Positions 11,592 to 20,581 of a stretch of DNA of 64,000 bases are shown piece by piece (the stretch's first letter is position 1; every line of letters begins with the position of its first letter). The stretch spans positions 2,830,501-2,894,500 of the forward strand of contig NZ_FMHZ01000002.1 of assembly GCF_900090315.1 (NCBI RefSeq), given 5' to 3'. Position numbers and translations under genes: made by a program. Under the pieces are notes generated by a model. It saw nothing but the letters and a program-made list of their open reading frames with translations. It was not told the DNA's origin and ran no database searches. The DNA comes from Micromonospora citrea. GTDB taxonomy: Bacteria; Actinomycetota; Actinomycetes; Mycobacteriales; Micromonosporaceae.

Positions 11592-12419
11592 TCAGGGAAT
11601 CACCTTCACGATGACCGGCGTACCCTCGGGAACGTTCCGCAGCGCGACGGAGATCTCCCTGCCGATCTCGCGGTTCGTCCAGGTGTCCATCAGCCGGAAA
11701 TTGTCGTAGGTGTCCTTCCCGTCCAGTTGCAGCTCCTGGATGTGGTCCGGGTCGTAACCCACGCCGGCGGCCTTGGGCCGGCCCTTGCCGGCGTAGAGGC
11801 GCTCGACCACGCGTTTGTTGGCGAGGTACTTGTTCGTCTCCGCGGTGCCCGTGTCCCGGGTCAGGCGCCCGCCCTTGGTCAGGCGCCGGATGATCCGCTC
11901 CCGGTAGACGTTGGTGCGGGTGCGCCGCTTGCCGGTCGACGGGTCGTACACCTTGTTGCTCTCGCGGTCCGGCGCGGCCTTCTTCAGCCTGCCCTCCCGG
12001 CCGAGCCGGACGAGGTCACGCGCCTTGCGGTCGAAGTCGCGCCTGTCGAAGTCCGGCCGGTACCTCAGCACCAGCACCGCCGGCTCGTCCGGCTCCGTGC
12101 CGGCGGACCTGGCGGCGCGAAACACGTCGGCGTTCGCCAGCGAGGCCGAGACGATCCGGGCATCGGCCGGTTCCCCGGTCGGGGACGCGCCCTCGCGGGG
12201 ATCATCCGGGGTGCCGTCCCCCGTCGGAACGCCCGCGATGGTGTTGAGAAGCTGCGGAAGCAGGACTGCGAGCAGGACGGGACCGAGAACGCCGGCACCG
12301 GCCAACACGGCGGCCGCCGCGATGCCGACCGCGGGAAGCCTGCCGTAGCAGCCGGTCAGAGCGTCACCCATCCCGCCGCAGTCGATGGGTACGCCGTCGG
12401 CCAGGAGTTGGAGAAGCAC
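11592..12419 (-). CDS. putative membrane-tethered or exported HNH-like nuclease toxin
   Basis: A 275-residue protein with a hydrophobic Ala/Leu/Val stretch at about 31-62, a low-complexity acidic/proline linker (65-90), a basic region (residues 120-185, rich in Arg and Lys) and a C-terminal module containing YDPDHIQELQLDGKDTYDN (222-240). The DH...L..G....N pattern resembles HNH/ColE7-like domains at the ends of polymorphic toxins. An in-frame stop upstream of the GTG at 12419 limits the N-terminus, and no better start is seen. No adjacent immunity gene is obvious. The nuclease call rests on motif resemblance only. Confidence 0.55.
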   Translation of the reverse strand: MLLQLLADGVPIDCGGMGDALTGCYGRLPAVGIAAAAVLAGAGVLGPVLLAVLLPQLLNTIAGVPTGDGTPDDPREGASPTGEPADARIVSASLANADVFRAARSAGTEPDEPAVLVLRYRPDFDRRDFDRKARDLVRLGREGRLKKAAPDRESNKVYDPSTGKRRTRTNVYRERIIRRLTKGGRLTRDTGTAETNKYLANKRVVERLYAGKGRPKAAGVGYDPDHIQELQLDGKDTYDNFRLMDTWTNREIGREISVALRNVPEGTPVIVKVIP

Positions 12420-12518
12420 GGCCGCCCCCGATTCCGGGTGTCATCGTCGATCTCGAATATATTTACATGGATCGTCGCAGGACCGGGTCACGGTTACTCG
12501 GATTGATGGGAGACGCCG

Positions 12519-13004
12519 ATGCCAGACCGATCCGAGCCTGGAGAGGCCCCCACGCCGGTCCTCGTGATGCGGCTTCTCGGCCTGGTCGCGGCGCTCGTTC
12601 TCCTCGCCGCAGCGGTCGTCGCCGCCGTGTCGTGGCCGACCACGCCGCAACGCTCGACTCCGCTGCCGATCCGGTTCCACGCGTACGATCCGGCAACCGG
12701 CCGCGTCTCCGAAACCCCGCGATCGAGGTTCCAGGGCGGGCAGCTCGTTCCGGCTGCCACGGTGGGTGCGCGGACGGTCGAGTCCGGTTCCCGGGAATCC
12801 GTGCGGGCCAGATGGCACGACGCGACCGGCTACCGGACCAACAGTGTCGACCTGTCGGGTCTCGAGGAACTCCGCACCAACCCGGTGCCGTTGAGCGCCA
12901 CGTCCGCCGCGCCCCCGGGCAACTACCAGTTCGTGCTGGCCGCCGTGGAGAACGACCAGGTCGTCGAGGTGCTCGCCTGGGTGCACGTGAAGATCGAGCG
13001 ATGA
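12519..13004 (+). CDS. small membrane-anchored protein of unknown function
   Basis: A 161-residue product with one strongly hydrophobic segment (about 14-37) and an extracytoplasmic domain of about 120 residues ending in a beta-rich stretch. I recognise no family. Its stop overlaps the start of the PrsW-like gene (ATGA), so the two are co-translated and may act together. It is divergent from the putative toxin gene; a protective role towards that protein is conceivable but unsupported. Confidence 0.75.
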   Translation: MPDRSEPGEAPTPVLVMRLLGLVAALVLLAAAVVAAVSWPTTPQRSTPLPIRFHAYDPATGRVSETPRSRFQGGQLVPAATVGARTVESGSRESVRARWHDATGYRTNSVDLSGLEELRTNPVPLSATSAAPPGNYQFVLAAVENDQVVEVLAWVHVKIER

Positions 13005-14587
13005 CCGAGGACGATTCCTCGCCACGGCAGCCGGCCGTGCCCCGGCCGGCGGCCGACTCGGCCGAAGCCGCCGCGCAGCCGGCCGTGCCCCCGCCGCCGG
13101 CCGACCCGGCCGAAGCCGCCGGCCACCCGGAGGAGCCCGCCGCGCCGGCCCACGGCGGTGCGGCCACGCCGGCAGCGACGGTGGCGACGACGACGACGGA
13201 GACGCCCGGGGCGTACCGGTTCGACCGCCTCGGAGCCGTCGTCGCGATCGGCGGGGCCCTGCTCGCGCTGATCGCCGCCGCGGCATTCGTCGCCGTGGTC
13301 CGCGATGACGACGACGATCTGCGGATCTTCGGTGCGATCAACCTCGTGGGCATCGGCATCACCCTGCTGGCCGCGAGCGCCGCCGTCACCGTCGCGGCGA
13401 TCGTCTCCGCGCGGAGCAACTCCCGGCGTACCCGCTTCCTGGCCTGCGCCATCGGCGGTGCGCTGGTGTTCGTCGTACCGGCGATCCTGATGGCGCTCAG
13501 CGTGCTCCTGTCGGTCGCCGTAGCCTGGCGGGGCGCGCTGCTGAGCGTTCCCACGACCGTGTTCGCGCTGTGGACGTTCCGCCGCATGCAGCGCAACCGC
13601 AGGCCACCGTGGTGGCTGATCCTGGTGGCCTTCGCCTGGGGGCTCCTCGTCGCCTCGTACTTCTCCCAGATGGTCGAGGTCATGCTGCACACCGTCGTCA
13701 CGGCGGAGGTGCCACCGGGCACCGCGACGATCATCGCCCACTCGGCCGCCGCCGCGTTCCCTGAGGAACTCGTCAAGGGCGCCGGCGTCGCGGCGGTCGT
13801 GCTGCTCGCCTGGCGACGGGTCGACGGCATGCTCGGCGGCATCGTCGTCGGCGCCTGCGTCGGCCTCGGCTTCCAGTTCGCCGAGTCGATATCCTACATG
13901 ACGCAGAACTTCGACGCCGTGCTCTACCAGCACTGGTACCGGCAGGTCACCGGGCTGCTGGTCAGCCATGCCACGTACACGGGGATCATCGGCGCCGGGG
14001 TGGGACTGGCCACGCAGCTCAACAGTTGGCCGCGGCGGGTGACGTGCGCGGCCAGCGGCTTCGCCTTCGCCGTCGCCGCCCATCTGGTCTGGGACATCTG
14101 CGCGATGGGCCACTTCTACTGGGAGTCGGACGATCCGACGATCCAACTGTTCGTCGCGCAGCCGGTGAACCTGCTCGTCCTGAAGGGCCCGGCCTTCGCC
14201 GTCCTGCTCTTCCTCGTCGTCCTGGCGCTGCGCCGGGAGACGAGGTCGCTGCACCGGCAACTGCGGGCCGAGGCGGCCGACCCGACGGGCGCGGTCACTC
14301 CGGCCGAGGTCTCGGTACTCCTCGACGCACCGCGCCGGTTCATGATGCGGCTCCACACGCTGCTGTGGGAGAGCCCTGCCGCGTACAGGCGGATCAAACG
14401 CCTGCATGCCGCGCAACTTGACCTGGCGTTTGCCCGTTGGCGGCGCGAGCGGGGTGAGCCGCAGCCGCCGTCGACCGAAGAGGCACTGCGGCAACTGATC
14501 CTCGAGCTGAAGACCGAGGCGCCCGCCCCCGACGCCCCCTCGGCGTCGCGGCGGGGCGAGCGTCATCCGGCCCAGGTCGCACCATGA
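13001..14587 (+). CDS. PrsW-family intramembrane metalloprotease
   Basis: A 528-residue protein. The first ~70 residues are an Ala/Pro/Glu-rich cytoplasmic tail with an imperfect repeat (RQPAVPRPAADSAEAA and QPAVPPPPADPAEAA). Eight or so membrane segments follow. The membrane core carries the PrsW signatures EELVKG and GFQFAESISY, and later polar segments with His (GLLVSHATYTG, HLVWDICAMGHF). PrsW proteins cleave anti-sigma factors or other membrane proteins inside the bilayer. The start is fixed by the ATGA overlap with the preceding gene. A basic C-terminal tail of about 110 residues is cytoplasmic. No sigma/anti-sigma pair is adjacent, so the substrate is unknown. Confidence 0.85.
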   Translation: MTEDDSSPRQPAVPRPAADSAEAAAQPAVPPPPADPAEAAGHPEEPAAPAHGGAATPAATVATTTTETPGAYRFDRLGAVVAIGGALLALIAAAAFVAVVRDDDDDLRIFGAINLVGIGITLLAASAAVTVAAIVSARSNSRRTRFLACAIGGALVFVVPAILMALSVLLSVAVAWRGALLSVPTTVFALWTFRRMQRNRRPPWWLILVAFAWGLLVASYFSQMVEVMLHTVVTAEVPPGTATIIAHSAAAAFPEELVKGAGVAAVVLLAWRRVDGMLGGIVVGACVGLGFQFAESISYMTQNFDAVLYQHWYRQVTGLLVSHATYTGIIGAGVGLATQLNSWPRRVTCAASGFAFAVAAHLVWDICAMGHFYWESDDPTIQLFVAQPVNLLVLKGPAFAVLLFLVVLALRRETRSLHRQLRAEAADPTGAVTPAEVSVLLDAPRRFMMRLHTLLWESPAAYRRIKRLHAAQLDLAFARWRRERGEPQPPSTEEALRQLILELKTEAPAPDAPSASRRGERHPAQVAP

Positions 14588-14601
14588 GCTGCGGTTGGCC
14601 C

Positions 14602-14636
14602 CCGCCGCCGACTCATCGCCCGCGCCGCGGCGGCGG
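14602..14636. terminator. weak convergent hairpin
   Basis: CCGCCGCCG (14602-14610) pairs with CGGCGGCGG (14628-14636) across 17 nt, between the convergent PrsW-like and LppU-like genes. It may terminate both, but such GC triplet runs also arise by chance in this genome. Confidence 0.35.
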
Positions 14637-14641
14637 CCCCG

Positions 14642-15346
14642 TCAGTACTTCATGACGCAGTAGACGACGGTGGGGTTCGTGAACCGGTACCAACGGTTCC
14701 ACCGCTTCTCCCGCGTGCACTGCCTGTCGTCCTTGGCGCCGGGGACGATGTCGATGATCCACACCGTGCCGGGCGCCTCGCACTTCACGGCGCCGACGAT
14801 CCAACCCTTCTTCGGGATCTTGTAGCAGTAGTTGCGCACCAGGTGAAGCTCAAGACAGAGGCGATAGCCGTCCTCGGTGATGTAGGGCGAATCCGGGTCG
14901 GCACACTGCCCTCTGGAGTAGTCGACGGACAGCACGCGATAGGTGCCCCGGGTGCCGTTGCAGTTGCCGATCCCCAGGAAGTCGCCCTGCTCGTTGACGA
15001 CGATGCACTGCCCGATCCTGGCCGGCGGATCCGGGACGGATTCCGTGGTCTCCGGCGGGTCGACCGGCGACGAGGTGGAATCGTCGGGCGACGGCCTCTC
15101 CGTCGGTGTCGGATCGGTCGAGTAGTCGTCGGCGCTGGCCACCTCGGACACGTCCCCGCGATCGGAGAACGCGACGACCCCGCCCACGACAGCGCACACC
15201 CCGCAGAGACACAGCATCAGCACTGCGGCGACCACTCCGACGACGATCGCCGTCTTACGTTGCGGCGGGGCCGGCGTCCGGAGGCCAGCGTTCTGCGCGG
15301 CCTCACCCGCGAAGTCGGGTGCACCAGGCCGCGGCGGCAGTGTCAT
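14642..15346 (-). CDS. LppU/SCO3897-like membrane-anchored protein
   Basis: A 234-residue protein with a proline-rich cytoplasmic N-terminus, one membrane segment around residues 32-57 (with several Cys), a Thr/Ser/Pro/Glu-rich linker, and an extracellular domain with the spaced cysteines typical of the LppU family (GQCIVV, GNCNGTRGTYRV, GQCADPDS, RLCLEL, NYCYKI). The function of the family is unknown. ATG 15346 is preferred to an upstream GTG 12 codons earlier because the proline-rich start MTLPPRPG is typical of the family. It is convergent with the PrsW-like gene. Confidence 0.75.
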   Translation of the reverse strand: MTLPPRPGAPDFAGEAAQNAGLRTPAPPQRKTAIVVGVVAAVLMLCLCGVCAVVGGVVAFSDRGDVSEVASADDYSTDPTPTERPSPDDSTSSPVDPPETTESVPDPPARIGQCIVVNEQGDFLGIGNCNGTRGTYRVLSVDYSRGQCADPDSPYITEDGYRLCLELHLVRNYCYKIPKKGWIVGAVKCEAPGTVWIIDIVPGAKDDRQCTREKRWNRWYRFTNPTVVYCVMKY

Positions 15347-15491
15347 GCGGCGATTGTGCCAAGGATCGCAGTTCGCTGTCACCGGCCGTGACCGACCTTT
15401 TTGGACAGTACGCCGAAGGTGGCAGGCCGCCTCCCCTGACCGGTTCGCCCCACGAACGCGGGACCGAACCGGCCAGCCGTGCGACCGCCAC

Positions 15492-15959
15492 CTGTCAGAG
15501 GTCCAGCACCAGGCGCGGCGTCCGGTAACGGGAGACGCACGGGTAGATCAGCTCCCGGCCGCCGAGCTGCCGCGCGAGGACCGGGTGGGCGAGGTGGGCG
15601 AATTCCTCGACGCGTTGACCCGGGTCGCCGCCGGCGGGACCGTCTTCGATCCCGAGGTGGTCCGCCAGATCCTCGCCCGTCGCCGCCGCGACGACCCGCT
15701 GGGCAGGCTCGCCCCGCGCGAGCTGGAGGTGCTCCGGCTGATGGCCGAGGGCAGGTCCAACGCCGGCATCGGGGAGGAACTGGTGATCACCGAGCGGTCG
15801 GTCGAGAAGCACATCAACAGCATCTTCCACAAGCTGCACCTGCCGGTGACGACCGGCGACAACCGGCGGGTGATCGCCGTGCTGCGCTATCTCGGCAGCG
15901 GCCGACGGGACGCGGCCCACCCGGTCCGCCGATCTCGCGCCGGTGGCCGCCGAGCCTGA
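15492..15959 (+). pseudogene. remnant of a NarL/FixJ-type response regulator
   Basis: The last ~125 codons encode a good C-terminal half of a response regulator: a linker GEFLDALTRVAAGGTVFDPEVV followed by a LuxR-type HTH (LGRLAPRELEVLRLMAEGRSNAGI ... ITERSVEKHINSIFHKL). Upstream, only a decayed match to the end of a receiver domain is seen (LSEVQ...GDAR...PREDRVGEV), and the phospho-acceptor part is missing. No adjacent histidine kinase is found. A shortened HTH-only protein starting at a GTG near 15588 could still be made, so pseudogene status is likely rather than certain. Confidence 0.6.
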
Positions 15960-16138
15960 CGCCACCCCGACCCGATCAGCCGCCGCGCCACCCGCCATCC
16001 ACCGGGGCCGGTGGACGGCGCGCCGGCCTCGGCGGCTCGATCCGGTCCGCCGGACGCCGGACGGCGGACGGCACGCCGGCACGCCGGCCTCGGCGGCACG
16101 CCGGCCTCGACGGCGGCCTCGGCGGCGGCCCGGACGCC

Positions 16139-16504
16139 TCACCCGCCCGCCCGGAACTTCGGGGTGACCACCGACAGTCCCAGGGCGGCGGGCAACGGCG
16201 CGACGCCCGGACCGCCGGCCCGCACCCAGGCGGCGATGTCGTCGACCACCGAGTCGTGCAGGACCAGACCGAACCAGACCGGCCGGGCGCCGGCGCGCCG
16301 CGCGGCCGGCGCGGGGTGCACGACGACCAGGTTGGACTGCGCGCAGAGGTCGAGGCAGACGCTGACCCGTACCCGATGAGGCGCCCGCAGCGCGGCGCGC
16401 AGCCGCCGCAGTTGCGCGTCGTGGTCGACGGCGGGGTGCTTGCGGGCGCTGCCGCAGCAGCAGTCCCGACACACGGTGACCAGGCAGCCAGGTGCGGCGG
16501 TCAT
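16139..16504 (-). CDS. thioredoxin-like [2Fe-2S] ferredoxin
   Basis: A 121-residue protein with the cysteine pattern of the single-domain thioredoxin-like 2Fe-2S ferredoxins: CRDCCCGSARKHP near the N-terminus and SVCLDLCAQSNLVVV about 35 residues later. It is the last gene of a B12-riboswitch-controlled FecBCD-type operon and is separated by 43 bp from the ATPase gene. A role in reducing or processing the imported metal or corrinoid is likely but unproven. The ATG at 16504 gives the usual family N-terminus. Confidence 0.82.
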   Translation of the reverse strand: MTAAPGCLVTVCRDCCCGSARKHPAVDHDAQLRRLRAALRAPHRVRVSVCLDLCAQSNLVVVHPAPAARRAGARPVWFGLVLHDSVVDDIAAWVRAGGPGVAPLPAALGLSVVTPKFRAGG

Positions 16505-16547
16505 GGACGGCTCCTCGGTCCCCGGTCGCGCGGGCGGCACGTGCCGG

Positions 16548-17314
<767 letters not shown>

Positions 17315-17315
<1 letters not shown>

Positions 17316-18382
17316 CAGTCGCCCACCTTCCGGCGGCGCAGCAGCACCACGAAGGCGGGCACCCCGAGCAGCGCCGTGAGCACCCCGACCGGAAGTTCCC
17401 GGGGCGCGAACAGGGTCCGCGCGGCGGTGTCCACCCAGATCAGGAAGATCGCGCCGGCGAGGACGACGACGGGCAGCAGGCGCCGGTGGTCGGCGCCGGT
17501 GAGGAACCGGGCGGCGTGCGGCAGGATCAGCCCCACGAAACCCACCGCGCCGCTGACGGCGACCAGCGCCGCGGTAAGCAGCGCGGTGGCGACCAGCAGC
17601 AGCCACCGGACCCGAGCGACGGGCACGCCGAGGGTGGCCGCCGCGTCCTCACCGAAGGCGAAGGCGTTGAGCGCGCGGGCGTACGCCGCCACCAGGGTGA
17701 GCACGGCGGCCAGGACCGGCGCCGCCCAGGCCAGGGCGGCCCAGTCGACGCGGGCCAGCGAGCCGGAGAGCCAGAAGGTGATGCTCTGGGTGGCGTGCGG
17801 GTTCGCGACCCAGATGATGACGAACGACGTCGCCGCCCCGCAGAGCTGCGCGACGGCGACCCCGGCCAGCACCACCCGGGTGGGCGCCAGCGCGGCTCGC
17901 CGCCCGGCCACCAGGGCCACGACCGCGAACGCTGCCAGCGCTCCGCTGAAGGCCCCCCCGGTGAGCGCTGCGACCCCGCCGCCGACGCCCAGGACGAGGA
18001 CCGTGACCGCGCCGAGCGACGCGCCGGAGGAGACCCCGAGCAGGTACGGGTCGGCCAGCGGGTTGCGGGTGACGGTCTGCATCACCGCGCCGACGGCCGC
18101 CAGTCCGGCCCCGACGACGCCGGCGCCGAGCACCCGGGGCAGGCGCAGCCGCCAGACGATGTGTTCGCGCAGGGGTGGCACATCGGCGTGGGCCAGGCCC
18201 AGGCGGTCGGTCACCACCGCCCAGACCGTCGACACGGGGATGTCGGCCGGCCCGAGGGCGACGGCCACGCTGATCGACCCCACCAGGCCCGCCAGCAACG
18301 TGACCAGCAGCGCGACAGTGCCGGCGGGATGGCTGGACCGGGGCGCGGCCGTACGGCGCGCGCCGGCGACACGGCGGACCAC
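17315..18382 (-). CDS. ABC transporter permease, FecCD/BtuC type
   Basis: A 355-residue membrane protein with about ten hydrophobic segments and the FecCD signatures LPRVLGAGVVGAGLAAVGAV and SGAVGFVGLILPHAARFL, the latter being the ATPase-coupling loop. Start GTG 18382 lies 8 bp after the stop of the binding-protein gene; no other start fits better. It is the only permease in the operon and would work as a homodimer, as BtuC does. Confidence 0.9.
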
Positions 18383-18387
18383 GGTGG

Positions 18388-19401
18388 TCAGCGGCCCGCT
18401 CCGCCGGGCAGCCGCGTCACTCCCGCGGCGAGGGCCTCGGCGCCGAGCACCGCCCGCACCCCGGCGGTGGTGGACGAGAACGGGATGGCGACGAACCGCT
18501 GGCCGGCCACCGCGGGCAGGTGCCGGAGAGTCGCGTGCCGGGCCAGGAACGCCCTCTTCGCGGCGGCCGGGTCCCAGGTCGCGTCGACCAGCACGATGAC
18601 GTCGGGGTCGCGTTCCACGACGCTCTCCCAGCCGGTGTCGGCCCAACCGCCGGAGAGGTCGCCGAACGCGTTGTCGACCCCGACCGCTGACATGATCATG
18701 TTGGGGCCGCCGCAGCAGGCGCCCACGCTCGGCGCGTCGGTGCCGGCGTCCCACCAGAGCACGGACAGGTCCCGCGCTCCGCCAAGGCCGGCGGCAGCGG
18801 CGGCGATCCGCGCCCGGTGGTCGGCGATGAGCTGCTCGGCCCGCTCGGGCACCCCGAAGACGGCCGCGACGTCGCGGATCTCGGCGAACACGTCCTCGAT
18901 CGTCAGCTTTCCCGGCCGGTGCTGCGTCGGACACCCGGCGGGTGAGAGGTACGTGCCGATGCCGAGCCCGGCCAGCGCGGCGCGGTCACCGACGCCCTCG
19001 TCGCCGAAGGCGCTCTGGAACGAGGCGTAGACGAAGTCCGGCTCCGCCTCCAGCAGCTTCTCCTTCGCCGGGTACGTCCCGGACAGCACCGGCACCGAGG
19101 CGTACGCGGCGGCGTACTCGGGCAGGATCGCGTCGTCCAGGTACGCCGTGCCGGCCATGCGGTCGGCCAGCCCGAGCGCCAGCATGATCTCGGTGGCGGG
19201 CTGGTTCAGGGTGACCGCCCGTCGGGGCGGTGCGGCGACGGCGATCGGCGTACCACAGTTGGTCAGGGCGACCTCTGCGGCGGACACTCCGGGCGTCGTG
19301 GTGGGATCGCCCGTGGCACAGCCGCCGAGCATGACGAGCAGGACGGACAGTGGCGCGGCAACGCGCCGGGACAGGGTGGACCGCACAGCGCGCACGCGCA
19401 T
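18388..19401 (-). CDS. substrate-binding lipoprotein, FecB/BtuF type
   Basis: A 337-residue class III binding protein with a lipoprotein signal peptide (lipobox MLGGC) and the family's N-terminal RRAVTLNQPATEIMLALGL. Two further notable stretches are the cysteine pair in VGACCGGPNM and the C-terminal lobe ending in FVAIPFSST. It captures the substrate outside the membrane for the FecCD-type permease. A cobalamin riboswitch ends about 40 nt upstream of the ATG, and GGAAGG is a plausible ribosome site. The family includes siderophore, heme, B12 and proposed F420-0 binders; the riboswitch makes a corrinoid the best guess. Confidence 0.9.
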   Translation of the reverse strand: MRVRAVRSTLSRRVAAPLSVLLVMLGGCATGDPTTTPGVSAAEVALTNCGTPIAVAAPPRRAVTLNQPATEIMLALGLADRMAGTAYLDDAILPEYAAAYASVPVLSGTYPAKEKLLEAEPDFVYASFQSAFGDEGVGDRAALAGLGIGTYLSPAGCPTQHRPGKLTIEDVFAEIRDVAAVFGVPERAEQLIADHRARIAAAAAGLGGARDLSVLWWDAGTDAPSVGACCGGPNMIMSAVGVDNAFGDLSGGWADTGWESVVERDPDVIVLVDATWDPAAAKRAFLARHATLRHLPAVAGQRFVAIPFSSTTAGVRAVLGAEALAAGVTRLPGGAGR

Positions 19402-19440
19402 CGGGACCGCCTTCCAGCACCTCGTGGACGGGTCATCGCA

Positions 19441-19604
19441 GTGCCGTGGCCGGTCTCCTGGCTGACGGGAGGTGCGTCCGTGGCCGGCCTTCCCAGGCGT
19501 TGAACGCCCAGTGACCTCTGACGACGAGGGCCGCGAACTTCCCGATCACAGTGGCGAGGGCCGCACCGGTCTTCCACCGGCTTCCCGAACACCACGGCAA
19601 CGTC
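19441..19604 (-). promoter_or_regulatory. cobalamin (B12) riboswitch
   Basis: Read on the minus strand, the leader has the conserved pieces in order: GGGAAGCCGGTG, then CCGGTGCGGCCCTCGCCACTGT, GTCACTGGGC, CTGGGAAGGCC and finally the B12-box-like GCCAGGAGACCGGCC. Spacing matches the class. It should shut down the downstream binding-protein/permease/ATPase/ferredoxin operon when cobalamin is plentiful. Short distance to the start codon (about 40 nt) suits control of translation initiation. Boundaries are approximate. Confidence 0.92.
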
Positions 19605-19764
19605 ACCCTAGCCCGCACCCGGCCCGGACGCCACGGTGACGAATGCCATGCGCGAGCCGCCGTCCATTGTGGACACTGTCCGGATGCTGCGCTGCGGCGA
19701 GGCGCCAGGACCGACCCGACCGAACAGACGGGCGTCTGCCAGGCGCACCGGCGCGACGGCGGCG

Positions 19765-19808
19765 GGTGGCGGACAGCCGACAGGTGGCGGACAGCCGACA
19801 GGTGGCGG
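19765..19808. repeat. 18-bp direct repeat, 2.4 copies
   Basis: GGTGGCGGACAGCCGACA occurs at 19765-19782 and 19783-19800 and begins a third time at 19801. It lies just beyond the end of the last ABC importer gene. No function is evident. Confidence 0.7.
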
Positions 19809-19816
19809 GGGGCCGT

Positions 19817-20581
19817 TCAGGTTCCCGGGGGCGGAAGGTCGACGACCCGGGTTGCCCAGCGAGCCATCAGGGCCGGGTCGTGCGTGATGAGCAGGACTCC
19901 GGCGCCGTGCTCGCGCTGGTAGTCGGTGATGACGGCGGCGAGGTGGGCCTGGGTGGAGGCGTCGAGCATGGCGGTGGCCTCGTCGCAGAGCAGGTACGCC
20001 GGCCGGTGCACGAGCGCCCGGGCGAGGCAGGCCCGTTGCAGCTGTCCGTCGCTGACGGCGTGCGGGCGACGGGCGAGCAGGTCCGGGGTGAGGCCGACGA
20101 GGTCGGCCAGCTCCGCCGCCCGGGCCCGCGCCTGCTCCGCCGGCACACCGGTGGCGCGGAGCGGTTCGGCGACGATGTCGGCGAGGCTGAGCCGTGGGTC
20201 GGTGGCGGCCCGGGGAGACTGGAACAGGATCGCCACCCGGGTGCGGACGGCGGCCGGCAGCCGGTGACGGACGCCGGCGACCCGGTGGCCGTCGAGGGAG
20301 ACGTGCCCCGCGTCGGGGGCGTGCAGCAGGGCGAGGACCCGGGCCAGGGTCGACTTTCCGCTGCCCGAGGGCCCGTGCAGCCCGACCGTCTCCCCGGGAT
20401 CGACGCGCAGGTCGACGCGGTCGAGGACGCGCTGCCGGCCGTAGGAGACGGTGACCTCGTGGGCGGCGAGGGCGGCGACGGTCGTGCTCGGCACGGTGCG
20501 CGCATCGCAGGTCGTCCTCGGTGCGGTGGCCGTACCGCCGGTGGTGCCCGGCGCGACGTCCACGCCGTCGGTGGTGGTCAT
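19817..20581 (-). CDS. peptide/nickel-type ABC importer ATPase (DppF/NikE-like)
   Basis: A 254-residue ATPase with Walker A GPSGSGKST, Q-loop LFQSPRAATDPRLS, signature VSDGQLQRACLARAL (first position Val-Ser instead of Leu-Ser), Walker B YLLCDEATAMLD and H-loop LITHDP. An unusual Thr/Ala-rich extension of about 40 residues precedes the domain. ATGA overlap couples it to the first ATPase gene. It is the last of five overlapping genes with the layout of nikABCDE/dppABCDF. Confidence 0.88.
   Translation of the reverse strand: MTTTDGVDVAPGTTGGTATAPRTTCDARTVPSTTVAALAAHEVTVSYGRQRVLDRVDLRVDPGETVGLHGPSGSGKSTLARVLALLHAPDAGHVSLDGHRVAGVRHRLPAAVRTRVAILFQSPRAATDPRLSLADIVAEPLRATGVPAEQARARAAELADLVGLTPDLLARRPHAVSDGQLQRACLARALVHRPAYLLCDEATAMLDASTQAHLAAVITDYQREHGAGVLLITHDPALMARWATRVVDLPPPGT

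Noticed and set aside
18388..19401. F420-0 transporter binding protein instead of B12-type.
   Set aside because: The family is related, but no F420 genes are present and the upstream cobalamin riboswitch argues for a corrinoid-linked substrate. Not fully excluded.
19636..19887. Short plus-strand frame beyond the B12 riboswitch.
   Set aside because: It overlaps the 18-bp repeat and the antisense end of the NikE-like gene, with no ribosome site.
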